A stretch of 35,428 nucleotides of DNA from Actinomycetota bacterium (GTDB lineage: Bacteria; Actinomycetota; Acidimicrobiia; Acidimicrobiales; Ilumatobacteraceae): NCBI GenBank assembly GCA_027592925.1, contig JAQCJO010000010.1, positions 1 to 35,428 of the forward strand, written 5' to 3'. The notes beneath the pieces were generated by a model. The model was not told the DNA's origin. It made no database searches and saw only the letters and a program-made list of their open reading frames with translations. Position numbers and translations under genes: made by a program. Positions 22,540 through 30,535 of the stretch are shown piece by piece (position 1 is the first letter of the stretch; each line of letters opens with the position of its first letter).

Positions 22540-23540
22540 AGATTTGGATCAACGAGTACTCGACCTTGCATCTTGCCAGCAAGAATATTGTCGAGTTGTG
22601 CAGGTAGTTCTGCAAGGCCAATAATTTGTGCGTGCTCGGTGTCGAGCCACGATGGTCTCAAGTCGGTCGCAATGCGTGTCCACATTGCACGACGGATGGC
22701 GATGGGTGTTTGCACACTGTCGATACCGAGCAGATTGACTCCGCGCAGGATAAACGGCAGCACTGTCGTTGCTAATCCGTTGCCACCAGTAAGGCCACTT
22801 GCCGCAACCGATGCTCCGTAGTTGAGGGTGCGCAACACGTAGGCGAGTGTTGATCCACCAACACAGTCGACCGATCCTGCCCATCGCTCGCGTTCGAGTG
22901 GTTTTGGCGACTCTGCGCTGGTTTCTTCGCGCAAAATAATGTCACTTGCGCCAATCGACTTCAGCCAATCGCTCGATGCTGCCTTGCCGGTAGACGCAAC
23001 AACTTCATAGCCGCGCGCTGCCAACATGCCAACCGCAACTGAACCGACACCGCCGGTAGCGCCAGTGACCAATACAGGGCCAAAGCCTTTAGTGAGACCG
23101 GCGCGCTCGAGTGCATCAACTGAGAGCGCTGCAGTAAAGCCAGCAGTTCCGATCATCATCGCAGTGCGAGTGGTCATGCCTGTTGGTACTGCAACCAACC
23201 ATTGCGCTGGTATTCGTGCCAATGCGCTGTATCCGCCATGGCGCGCAACACCGATGTCGTAACCATGAGCGATGACCTGATCGCCAACTAGAAAGTCTGG
23301 GCTTGCCGACTCAACAACGGTGCCCGCAAGATCAACGCCCGCAATCAACGGATCGATGCGTGCAACTCGACCCTTCTCGCTTGTGGCTAGACCGTCTTTG
23401 TAGTTGATGCACGAGTACTCCACGGCAATCAACACGTCACCTTCACCCAGATCGTCTACTGACACGTCGGTGATCTGTTGTGTCCATACGTCGTTGATCT
23501 TGCCGACAGTAAATGCGCGGGATGTTGTTGGGTTGCTCAT
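22536..23540 (-). CDS. acuI: YhdH/AcuI-type medium-chain reductase (acryloyl-CoA reductase-like)
   Basis: A 334-residue NADPH-dependent oxidoreductase of the zinc-less MDR superfamily, YhdH/YhfP/AcuI branch. Features: INYKDGLATSEKGRVAR and PLIAGVDLAGTVVES in the catalytic domain, GTAGFTAALSVDALE, the nucleotide loop VLVTGATGGVGSVAVG, and GASVAASGLTGG with LRGVNLLGIDSV. The branch includes AcuI, which reduces acryloyl-CoA to propionyl-CoA in DMSP catabolism, but other enoyl/quinone substrates are possible. A GAAAGGCG run precedes the ATG. It lies 30 bases downstream of the XRE regulator on the same strand, so it may be co-transcribed and co-regulated with it. Confidence 0.82.
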   Translation of the reverse strand: MSNPTTSRAFTVGKINDVWTQQITDVSVDDLGEGDVLIAVEYSCINYKDGLATSEKGRVARIDPLIAGVDLAGTVVESASPDFLVGDQVIAHGYDIGVARHGGYSALARIPAQWLVAVPTGMTTRTAMMIGTAGFTAALSVDALERAGLTKGFGPVLVTGATGGVGSVAVGMLAARGYEVVASTGKAASSDWLKSIGASDIILREETSAESPKPLERERWAGSVDCVGGSTLAYVLRTLNYGASVAASGLTGGNGLATTVLPFILRGVNLLGIDSVQTPIAIRRAMWTRIATDLRPSWLDTEHAQIIGLAELPAQLDNILAGKMQGRVLVDPNL

Positions 23541-23570
23541 GTGGTACGCCTTTCGGTGAGTATGAAAACT

Positions 23571-24506
23571 TTATGCGCTGAGCTGTAATTCTTGTACAAC
23601 GGCGTTGGTGTGTGCCGACCAGCTTTTTGCTGAAACATTCTTTGGTCGCACAAGAGTGAGCAATCGTTTGGCTGCAGTATTGCCAGTTGTTATTTGCTTA
23701 TTGCGCGCAGACCAAACATTGTCATGACTGCGCAGTAGGTCTTGGGCGACCTCGTCTGGATTGTGAAGGCTTAAAAGATTGTCGATGCGGTACACGCAGA
23801 TGTTCCATGCCGCAAACGCACCAACCGCTTGAGTCGCGTCGGTAACCACTTGCTTCCAATCATGCTCAAATTCAACAATCGACATTGGGTTGTTGACATG
23901 GTTCATCAGTGAAGATGTTTCATCAAAGATAATTCCGATATCGCTTCCCGAAATGTTTGCTTGGTGTCTAGACAATTCGTTGCTGAGTGATGCGGTAATC
24001 GCTTTCGGTTTGTACGCATTGTTGATATCGCGATGCAGTTTGATGGAAAGGCAGTTGTGATCCTTGTGTGTGTCGTGATCTGTTGGGCCGCCAGCACACA
24101 GCCACTCTTGGGCTGTCTTGTCTGTTGCCGTTGCACTCTTTGTCGAGGCAGTACGAGCTCTTTCGAGAGATGTCATCATGTCATCTTCCATAAAAAGCAA
24201 GACGTGTTTGCCTGCAGGTCGAATTGCTTGCGAAAACAATTCGTTTGCGCTCATTCGCAATGCCGTGGCAAGCCTGGCGATCATGTCGACTGTGGGTGAT
24301 GGGCTCATTGTGCTGCTTCTGTTGGCATCGACGCCATTTCTTGATCGCTCTAAGGCAACCACGTATGGCTGAGAGATGTTTGCCCGCTGGGCAAGTTGTC
24401 GCGTGGTGAGACCGAGTTGCAGGCGACGATGGGTGAGCAACTGGGCAAAGCGAACAGCGTCGAACACGAATGATTCGTGTTTGTGGTGCTTGATTTTGTT
24501 GCTCAC
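23571..24506 (-). CDS. XRE-family helix-turn-helix regulator with large C-terminal domain
   Basis: A 311-residue protein with an N-terminal HTH (about residues 17-75: LLTHRRLQLGLTTRQLAQRA, then ISQPYVVALERSRNG as recognition helix). The domain is completed by PSPTVDMIARLATALRMSANELF. The remaining 200 residues match nothing I recognise. They are not a cupin or a peptidase by eye and could sense a ligand. The start is a GTG at 24506, nine bases from a -10-like element and without Shine-Dalgarno sequence, so the mRNA is probably leaderless. It is divergent from the DUF2182 gene, and the 26 bases between them hold an 18-bp perfect palindrome, the likely operator for both directions. Confidence 0.85.
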   Translation of the reverse strand: MSNKIKHHKHESFVFDAVRFAQLLTHRRLQLGLTTRQLAQRANISQPYVVALERSRNGVDANRSSTMSPSPTVDMIARLATALRMSANELFSQAIRPAGKHVLLFMEDDMMTSLERARTASTKSATATDKTAQEWLCAGGPTDHDTHKDHNCLSIKLHRDINNAYKPKAITASLSNELSRHQANISGSDIGIIFDETSSLMNHVNNPMSIVEFEHDWKQVVTDATQAVGAFAAWNICVYRIDNLLSLHNPDEVAQDLLRSHDNVWSARNKQITTGNTAAKRLLTLVRPKNVSAKSWSAHTNAVVQELQLSA

Positions 24507-24510
24507 GGTT

Positions 24511-24528
24511 TGATCACTATAGTGATCA
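24511..24528. promoter_or_regulatory. Perfect palindrome: shared operator and overlapping divergent promoters
   Basis: tgatcactatagtgatca is an 18-bp perfect palindrome filling the gap between two divergent genes. Its centre gives TATAGT on both strands (plus 24518-24523, minus 24521-24516). Each hexamer ends exactly nine bases before its gene's start codon (ATG 24533, GTG 24506), the spacing of a -10 box for a leaderless transcript. The XRE regulator beside it is the obvious binder. The sequence is certain, the function inferred. Confidence 0.75.
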
Positions 24529-24532
24529 GATC

Positions 24533-25294
24533 ATGGAAACAACAAGTCAACCAGTTGGGCTTCGTGCAATGCCGCGACCCGATGTTGCGTGGGTTGGCTT
24601 TTTTATGTTGGTGACACTCGGCTGGATTGCTCTGATTCGGGCATCAAGTGCGCAGGCCACACAGCATCAAGTTGGATGGCGCGCAACGTTTGCAATGTGG
24701 GCACTCATGTCATTGGTGATGATGTCTACAACCGCCGTTCCGGTGCTTGGTGCATTGCGCAACATATTGCGCACCGGATCAATTTCGGTGTGGTGGATGT
24801 TTGTTGCAACGTATTGCGCAATGTGGATTGGTTTCTCAGTCGTTGCTACGTCGCTACAAAGAATCTTGACAGATTTTGGGTGGGTTGAGGATCACCGTTC
24901 TGCGATGTGGTTGAGCGGAGTGCTACTAGTTGTTGCTGGCGCATACCAATTTTCGGCGCTGAAAGAGAATTGCTTGACGCAGTGCGTTACTCCTATGACT
25001 TTCTTTATGCGTTATTGGCGCGACGGTATTGCCGGAGGAATGAAAATGGGCATTCGGCATGGTTTGACATGCATCGGATGTTGCTGGGCACTCATGTTGC
25101 TCGCGTTAGCAGGAGGAATGTCAAACGTGTTGTTCATGGTGTTGAGTGCGGCAGTCATGACAATAGAAAAATTTCCTGCGATCGGCAAGAGAGTGACGGT
25201 GCCGCTTGGTGTCGCACTTCTGATGGGCGGGTTTGCGTTACTCGCGCTGCAATTTGTTTTTGGCGCGCAACCAACAAATCATTTACACAACTAA
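24533..25294 (+). CDS. DUF2182 predicted metal-binding membrane protein
   Basis: A 253-residue protein with six or seven hydrophobic segments. Family marks: WALMSLVMMSTTAVP (56-70, Met-rich helix), GAYQFSALKENCLTQCVTP (136-154; Cys147, Cys151) and GLTCIGCCWALMLLA (177-191; Cys180, Cys183, Cys184). The Met, Cys and His residues suggest metal or thiol chemistry in the membrane; no biochemical function is firmly known for the family. It is probably leaderless from the palindromic promoter and is first of the plus-strand cassette, 34 bases ahead of the DUF1326 gene. DUF2182 and DUF1326 genes often neighbour each other, which suggests a joint role. Confidence 0.85.
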   Translation: METTSQPVGLRAMPRPDVAWVGFFMLVTLGWIALIRASSAQATQHQVGWRATFAMWALMSLVMMSTTAVPVLGALRNILRTGSISVWWMFVATYCAMWIGFSVVATSLQRILTDFGWVEDHRSAMWLSGVLLVVAGAYQFSALKENCLTQCVTPMTFFMRYWRDGIAGGMKMGIRHGLTCIGCCWALMLLALAGGMSNVLFMVLSAAVMTIEKFPAIGKRVTVPLGVALLMGGFALLALQFVFGAQPTNHLHN

Positions 25295-25328
25295 TTCAAG
25301 AAACCCTAAAAATAGAAAGCGATACAAC

Positions 25329-25937
25329 ATGGATCCATGGTCACTAGAAGGCGAACTTATTCTCAACTGCAATTGCACGGTTTTTTGTCCATGCGTGATT
25401 TCCCTCGGCACTCACCCTCCGACCGAGGGGTATTGTCAGGCTTGGGCGGGTGTGAGAATCGACAAGGGACACGCTGGATCAGTTGATCTTTCGGGTCTCA
25501 ACGTTGGCATGTTGCTCGACATTCCGGGAAAGATGGAGCGAGGCAACTGGACACTTGCATTGTGGATTGATGATCGCACAACTGATGAGCAGTTCGCCAA
25601 ACTCGAAGAAATCTTCCGGGGTTCAGCTCGTGGCACCACTGGGTTATTCAAATTGCTTGTTGGCGAGTATCTCGGTGCCGAACGCGCACCGATCACCTTC
25701 ACTACCGAAAATGGCAAGCGCACGTTGTCGGTTGGCAAGTTCATTCAGGGCTCAGTCGAGCCGATTGGTGGACTTCGCGAATCCGAAGAAGTCAGCGTTG
25801 TCAACACTCAATACTGGATGGGACCAGAAGTGATCGTGGCAAAGGCACTGCAGGGCAGAGTCCGTGCATTTGGCAGAGTCTGGAACTTTGAGGGCCGCAG
25901 CGCCGAAATCTGCACCATCAAATGGGTGGGACCATGA
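25329..25937 (+). CDS. DUF1326 cysteine-rich protein
   Basis: A 202-residue soluble protein. The N-terminus carries the dense Cys pattern LILNCNCTVFCPCVISLG (Cys14, 16, 20, 22) and EGYCQAW (Cys36), typical of DUF1326 and suited to metal binding. The rest is beta-rich with WTLALWIDDRTTDEQF and GLFKLLVGEYLGAERAPI. No signal or membrane segment. The ATG at 25329 is chosen because the family begins with the xxWxLEGE stretch; the upstream frame overlaps DUF2182. Its TGA overlaps the ATG of the DmdA-like gene (25934-25937), so the two are translationally coupled. Function unknown. Confidence 0.83.
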   Translation: MDPWSLEGELILNCNCTVFCPCVISLGTHPPTEGYCQAWAGVRIDKGHAGSVDLSGLNVGMLLDIPGKMERGNWTLALWIDDRTTDEQFAKLEEIFRGSARGTTGLFKLLVGEYLGAERAPITFTTENGKRTLSVGKFIQGSVEPIGGLRESEEVSVVNTQYWMGPEVIVAKALQGRVRAFGRVWNFEGRSAEICTIKWVGP

Positions 25938-27058
25938 GCCTTCCTGCACTTGCAATCACGCGTCGCACGCGCTCAACACCCTTTTCGAGTCGCATCGAAA
26001 AATTTGGTGTCGAGGCATACACAATTTATAACCACATGTTGTTGCCAACACGTTTTCGTGGGGTAGAAGAGGATTATTTCCATTTACGTGAAAGCGTGCA
26101 GATTTGGGATGTCTCGTGTCAGCGACAAGTCGAAATTGTTGGACCAGACGCTGCTCGGCTTGCTCAGATGTTGACTGTGCGCGACTTGCGCAAACTCGGC
26201 ATTGGCAAGTGCGCACTTGCACCTGTGTGCGATGAGGATGGTTTTTTGCTCAATGATCCTGTTGCTATTCGTGTCGCAGAAGATCGATTCTGGTTTTCTA
26301 TTTCCGATCTCGACATCTTGTTGTGGGCCCAGGGCATAGCTCTTGGAATGAAACTCGATGTCAAAATCTTTGAGCCAAATATTTGGCCGCTTGCGGTGCA
26401 GGGGCCTCGTGCCGAAGATGTGATTGTCGAAGTGTTTGGTGAGGCGGCTCGGGCAACAAAGTTTTTTCGTTTTGACTCGCTTACGTTTGGCAATCATCCA
26501 TTGCTCGTTGCGCGCAGTGGCTGGAGCGCTCAGGGCGGGTTCGAAATTTATGTCGACGATGCCGAGATCGGTTTGCAGTTATATGACGCTCTCGATGCGG
26601 CTGGCCAAAAATACGGCATACGCCCGGGTTGCCCAAACTTGATCGAACGTATTGAAGCAGGCCTCATGACATATGGAACCGACATCACACGCAACGACAC
26701 ACCGCTCGAAGGTGGCATGGCTCAATATGTTGGTCTAGACGCTGACATCGAAGCAATTGGGCTTGATGCAATTCGTGCGCGTGCCAAAAAGGGAATTGAT
26801 CGTGCAATTGTTGGTATCACGATCGATGGCGACAAGGTGCCAGCCAATCGCGCGCCATGGCCAGTCATTGCTGATGGCAAGCAGATCGGTTCAGTCACAT
26901 CTGCAGTGTGGTCACCCCGTCTACAGACCAACGTCTCGCTGGGTCAAGTGGCGATCGATTTCACGGCTGTCGGCACACAGATGAGCGTTGAGACACCAGA
27001 TGGCATGCGTTCTGCGCAGGTCTCGCCAGTTCCTTTTCCCGGAGCGACAACTCACTAG
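25934..27058 (+). CDS. dmdA: GcvT-fold protein, dimethylsulfoniopropionate demethylase (DmdA)-like
   Basis: A 374-residue tetrahydrofolate-dependent aminomethyltransferase-fold protein. Its N-terminus (ITRRTRSTPFSSRIEKFGVE, then AYTIYNHMLLPT), the stretch VQIWDVSCQRQVEI, PLAVQGPRAEDV, SGWSAQGGFEIYV (195-207) and RPGCPNLIERIEAGLMTYG (230-248) agree with DmdA as I remember it, more closely than with GcvT or sarcosine oxidase. Trp197, Glu204 and Tyr206 coincide in numbering with residues I recall from the Pelagibacter structure; this needs checking. DmdA moves a methyl from DMSP to THF, giving methylmercaptopropionate. dmdB, dmdC and dmdD are not in the window. It starts in the stop of DUF1326. 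A related methylated substrate is the main alternative. Confidence 0.7.
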   Translation: MSLPALAITRRTRSTPFSSRIEKFGVEAYTIYNHMLLPTRFRGVEEDYFHLRESVQIWDVSCQRQVEIVGPDAARLAQMLTVRDLRKLGIGKCALAPVCDEDGFLLNDPVAIRVAEDRFWFSISDLDILLWAQGIALGMKLDVKIFEPNIWPLAVQGPRAEDVIVEVFGEAARATKFFRFDSLTFGNHPLLVARSGWSAQGGFEIYVDDAEIGLQLYDALDAAGQKYGIRPGCPNLIERIEAGLMTYGTDITRNDTPLEGGMAQYVGLDADIEAIGLDAIRARAKKGIDRAIVGITIDGDKVPANRAPWPVIADGKQIGSVTSAVWSPRLQTNVSLGQVAIDFTAVGTQMSVETPDGMRSAQVSPVPFPGATTH

Positions 27059-27086
27059 TTCGCGCCAATAGGTAAAGATTGTGCAC

Positions 27087-27917
27087 ATGACAGATACGAC
27101 AACGATTGAAGTTGATGGAATCAAAATAGAGATTCGCCGGCGAGGCATGGGGCGACCGTTATTGGTGATCCATGGTTGGTCGGCAGACCATCGCTACATG
27201 ATGGCCGACCTTGAACCAAATTTTGACGAGTCATCAACATGGCAACGAATTTATTTTGATTTACCGGGTCACGGCACCACAATTGCGCCCGACTGGCTAG
27301 ACAATCAAACGCAGATGTTGGAGATTTTGACAAAAGTTATTGAACAGGCGATCGGCGATCAAAAGTTTGGTGTAATTGGAAACTCCTATGGAGGGTATTT
27401 ATCGCTCGGTCTTGTTCGAAAAATGCCTCACCAACTCTTGGGGGCTGCACTTTTGGTGCCCGATCTTCCGAATGATTTGAATAATCGTCAAACCACGGAA
27501 TCTTCGACAATCGTTGAGGACATGACGTTGTTTGGCAACTTGCAGTCAGATGAACAGTGGATCCCCGCAGGATTGGTTGAGCACAGTCAATATGCGCTTG
27601 ATGAGATACGAGCACATGACATGCCTGGCTATCGAGCGTCAGATGACGATTTGCTCGAGCGTCTCAACAACAACTATTTACTTCCGGTTGAAGTTCGTCA
27701 TGCAGGTGACCCCTTCGCACAACCGAGTCTGATCGCTTTGGGGCATCAAGATGCCACGGTGGGTTACGAGCGGCAGTTGCAGTTGCTGTCCGAATTTCCG
27801 CGTGCCACCGTTGCCGTTATCGACATGGTAGGGCATTACTTGGGCCGAGTCGAAAGGCCCAAAGTCTTTAATGCCCTTGTACGCGACTGGATTGAGAGGG
27901 TCGAAATATCTCTGTAA
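27087..27917 (+). CDS. Alpha/beta-hydrolase
   Basis: A 276-residue hydrolase. Oxyanion-loop HGWSADH follows the third strand, the nucleophile elbow is GNSYGGY (Ser in G-x-S-x-G), the acid is probably Asp in LGHQDATVGY, and the catalytic His is in MVGHYLGR. The cap domain (about residues 125-210) is acidic. ATG 27087 is preferred over GTG 27081 since ggtaaag lies about 10 bases upstream. It follows the DmdA-like gene by 28 bases and is probably the last gene of the XRE-controlled cassette. Substrate unknown; a thioester or ester product of the preceding enzyme is conceivable. Confidence 0.85.
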   Translation: MTDTTTIEVDGIKIEIRRRGMGRPLLVIHGWSADHRYMMADLEPNFDESSTWQRIYFDLPGHGTTIAPDWLDNQTQMLEILTKVIEQAIGDQKFGVIGNSYGGYLSLGLVRKMPHQLLGAALLVPDLPNDLNNRQTTESSTIVEDMTLFGNLQSDEQWIPAGLVEHSQYALDEIRAHDMPGYRASDDDLLERLNNNYLLPVEVRHAGDPFAQPSLIALGHQDATVGYERQLQLLSEFPRATVAVIDMVGHYLGRVERPKVFNALVRDWIERVEISL

Positions 27918-27940
27918 CACCCATTGTGCAAACTTCACTT

Positions 27941-27959
27941 TGTACGTAGTTGGCGTACA
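27941..27959. repeat. Inverted repeat upstream of the Cys-rich gene
   Basis: tgtacg - 7 bases - cgtaca, a 6-bp perfect dyad about 80 bases before the start of the gene at 28039. It could be an operator for the 28-33 kb gene group. The rest of 27918-28038 is AT-rich and probably holds the promoter, but no clear -35/-10 was assigned. Confidence 0.3.
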
Positions 27960-28038
27960 CATGCAATTCAACTTACATATTTCCCCACAGAAGCCGTAGG
28001 CCACAGTCAGATTCCCTAGTTGAAATGAGGAGCACAAG

Positions 28039-28254
28039 ATGAGCGATACGAATCAACCCCAACAACCACTGGTGATCAGTTGCGACACCTGCGTCATGCA
28101 AAAGACATCGGCATGCGACGACTGTTTGATGTCATTTTTGTGTGGCGATCCGCATGAAACAGCGGTGGTGTTTGATCTTGCCGAGCAGCGGGCAGTTCGC
28201 CTGCTCGCAAATGCCGGAATGGTGCCTACGCTTCGGCATCGTGCGGTTATCTAA
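28039..28254 (+). CDS. Small cysteine-rich protein
   Basis: 71 residues with Cys15, Cys18, Cys26, Cys29 and Cys35 (CDTC, CDDC and LC), enough for a zinc or Fe-S site. The second half is helical (VFDLAEQRAVRLLANAG). A strong ribosome binding site (gaggag) precedes the ATG. Its 3' end overlaps the likely start of queG in another frame. I do not recognise a named family; small proteins of this type occur in Actinobacteria. Role unknown, possibly tied to QueG maturation or unrelated. Confidence 0.75.
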   Translation: MSDTNQPQQPLVISCDTCVMQKTSACDDCLMSFLCGDPHETAVVFDLAEQRAVRLLANAGMVPTLRHRAVI

Positions 28255-29392
28255 AAAAACACCCAAGTTTGACGTTGCCGACCGCGCTGCCTGCGTGGCT
28301 TACACCGATCACATATTGTCCATCGGAACATCTGGCGGGTTGGACCGCGTTGGCGTTGCTCCAGCACATGTGATGCAACGGGCACGCCAAACACTTGTCG
28401 ATCGCAAGGCGGCGGGTTTGCACGACACGATGCAATTCACGTATCGCAATCCTGCAAGATCGACCGATCCTCAATCGGCTGTCGCTGATGCCAAAGCAAT
28501 GATCGTTGGTGCGTACTCGTATGCGTCACCGTTGCCAGACCCACAGTCGCATCCAAGCGCCCGTGTCGCGCGATATGCATGGACCGAATATTACGAATCG
28601 CTCAAAGTCGGATTGTTCGCAATGCGAGACGAGTTACGCAGTGATGGTTTTAAGGCAGTTGTGTTTGCCGACGACAACTCGATGGTCGATCGCGAGGCCG
28701 CGTACTTGGCGGGTCTCGGTTGGTTTGGCAAAAATGCAAATGTACTCATTGAAGGCGCCGGCAGTTTCTTTGTGTTGGGCAGTGTGATCACTACAGCACC
28801 ACTCGTAATAAATGACAAACCAGTTGCCGATGGATGTGGTGCGTGCAGGCGATGTATTGATGCTTGTCCTACGGGTGCGATTATCGAGCCAGGCACCGTT
28901 GATGCTGCGAAATGTCTTGCATGGCTGATTCAAAAACCTGGCATCTTCGATCGCAGGTATAGAGAGGCATTGGGCGACCGAATCTATGGATGCGATGATT
29001 GCCAAGAAGTTTGTCCACCGACAATTCGGTTGAGTTTGTCCAAACCACTTCGAGAAGATGCACGTCCATGGATCAATGTGCTGGAGTTGCTCGACATGGA
29101 CGACGAAACACTGCTAGCACGTGTTGACCAGTGGTACATCGCCGAGCGCAACCCAGATTGGGTGCGACGCAACGCATTACTTGTGCTGGGCAACATCGGC
29201 GAAGGCACTGATGCAAATGTGGTGAGCGCAATTGCTCGATATCTCGAGCACCCAGACCCAATGTTGCGAGCCCACGCAGTGTGGTCGGCTGCACGACTCA
29301 ACTTGTTCAGTCTGATTCCCATGCACGACACAGCGCCGTTGGTGGTTGACGAATTGCAAAACTTGCCGTTGGCGCGACAACAAGCGATCTAG
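28241..29392 (+). CDS. queG: Epoxyqueuosine reductase
   Basis: Reduces epoxyqueuosine to queuosine in tRNA anticodons, using a cobalamin and two 4Fe-4S clusters. From GTG 28241 the protein has about 383 residues. The GLGWFGKN motif (around 158-165) and upstream DREAAYLAG match QueG. Cluster motifs are CGACRRCIDACP (from residue 199) and YGCDDCQEVCP (from 250), with another Cys in AKCLAWL. The C-terminus has HEAT-like repeats (RRNALLVLGNIG, LRAHAVWSAARL) as in many QueG proteins. The start is uncertain: ATG 28211 or 28142 would overlap the Cys-rich gene further. No other que gene is nearby. Confidence 0.88.
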   Translation: MRLSKKTPKFDVADRAACVAYTDHILSIGTSGGLDRVGVAPAHVMQRARQTLVDRKAAGLHDTMQFTYRNPARSTDPQSAVADAKAMIVGAYSYASPLPDPQSHPSARVARYAWTEYYESLKVGLFAMRDELRSDGFKAVVFADDNSMVDREAAYLAGLGWFGKNANVLIEGAGSFFVLGSVITTAPLVINDKPVADGCGACRRCIDACPTGAIIEPGTVDAAKCLAWLIQKPGIFDRRYREALGDRIYGCDDCQEVCPPTIRLSLSKPLREDARPWINVLELLDMDDETLLARVDQWYIAERNPDWVRRNALLVLGNIGEGTDANVVSAIARYLEHPDPMLRAHAVWSAARLNLFSLIPMHDTAPLVVDELQNLPLARQQAI

Positions 29393-29410
29393 ATTGGGTG
29401 CGTCGACACC

Positions 29411-30535
29411 ATGAAACATTTACTTGTCACCAACGATTTCCCCCCAAAGGTAGGTGGAATCCAAAACTTGTTGTGGGAGTGGTGGAGGCGTTTGCCGCCA
29501 GATTCGTTTGCGGTATTGACGTCGCCACATGCCGGTGCCGAAAGTTTTGATGCTGCTCAGGCGTTTGAGATCAGACGAGTGCGCGAGCCATGGTTGTTGC
29601 CGCATCCACTGATGGTCAGGCGCATCAATAATATGGCTCGAGAGATTGGTGCCGACTTTGTTGTTCTCGACCCCGCAGTGCCTCTTGGCATTGTTGGGCC
29701 AAGACTCAAGTTGCCCTACATGGTGCTGTTGCATGGGGCAGAAGTGACCGTGCCTGGAAGATTGCCATTGTCAAGACTCATTTTGTCGCGTGTACTAAAA
29801 AACGCAAGTCACATCATCGCTGCAGGCGAGTATCCGGCGGCAGAAGCTCGTCGCGCTGGTGGAAACTCTCTGCCGATCACGGTGATTCCTCCTGGCGTAG
29901 ACACGCAAAGATTTCGTCCGTTGAGTAATGATGAACGAATTTTGGCACGATGCGAGTTTGGTGTGAGCGATGATGCCGAGTTGATCGTAGGTGTCAGTCG
30001 GTTGGTGCCGCGCAAAGGTTTCGACACGCTGATCGAGGTTGCAGCAGCACTTCGCACAAGTCGACCTCGCTTGCAGGTGCTCATCGGCGGTGGTGGTCGT
30101 GATGCGAAGAGATTGCAAAAACTTATTGACAAACTCGGTGCGCCGGTGCGAATGCTTGGCCGAGTTTCTGACCAACAGTTGCCACTGTTGTACGGATGTG
30201 CTGATGTTTCGGCGATGTTGTGTAGGTCGAGGTGGGGTGGGCTCGAACAAGAAGGCTTTGGCATTGTGTTTTCAGAAGCTGCATCGTGTGGTGTGCCTCA
30301 AATTGCAGGCAAGAGTGGTGGTGCGGCAGACGCAGTTCTAGATGGTCTCACTGGCAAGGTCGTGCAAAACCCGAGCGATGTCGCTCAAGCGGCAAGCACC
30401 GTTGCCCAATTGCTGGATGACGCGTTTTTGCGAAGTTTGATGAGTGTTGCATCGAGGGAACGCGCGCTGAACACCTTTGATTACAACGTGCTGACAAAAT
30501 CATTAGCACAAGTGCTTACAGTGGATGCACGATGA
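29411..30535 (+). CDS. pimB: Glycosyltransferase family 4, PimB-like mannosyltransferase
   Basis: A 374-residue GT-B retaining glycosyltransferase. N-terminal domain: LVTNDFPPKVGGIQNLLWEW, LLHGAEVTVPG and VIPPGVDTQRFRP. C-terminal sugar-nucleotide part: VGVSRLVPRKGFDTLIEV, VLIGGGG, RMLGRVSDQQLPLLYGCADV and EGFGIVFSEAASCGVPQIAG (the E-x7-E nucleotide motif). These match PimB', which adds the second mannose to phosphatidylinositol mannosides at the inner face of the membrane. The following genes (membrane protein, SRPBCC, ROK glucokinase) are the usual actinobacterial neighbourhood. The stop overlaps the next ATG (30532-30535). Confidence 0.82.
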   Translation: MKHLLVTNDFPPKVGGIQNLLWEWWRRLPPDSFAVLTSPHAGAESFDAAQAFEIRRVREPWLLPHPLMVRRINNMAREIGADFVVLDPAVPLGIVGPRLKLPYMVLLHGAEVTVPGRLPLSRLILSRVLKNASHIIAAGEYPAAEARRAGGNSLPITVIPPGVDTQRFRPLSNDERILARCEFGVSDDAELIVGVSRLVPRKGFDTLIEVAAALRTSRPRLQVLIGGGGRDAKRLQKLIDKLGAPVRMLGRVSDQQLPLLYGCADVSAMLCRSRWGGLEQEGFGIVFSEAASCGVPQIAGKSGGAADAVLDGLTGKVVQNPSDVAQAASTVAQLLDDAFLRSLMSVASRERALNTFDYNVLTKSLAQVLTVDAR

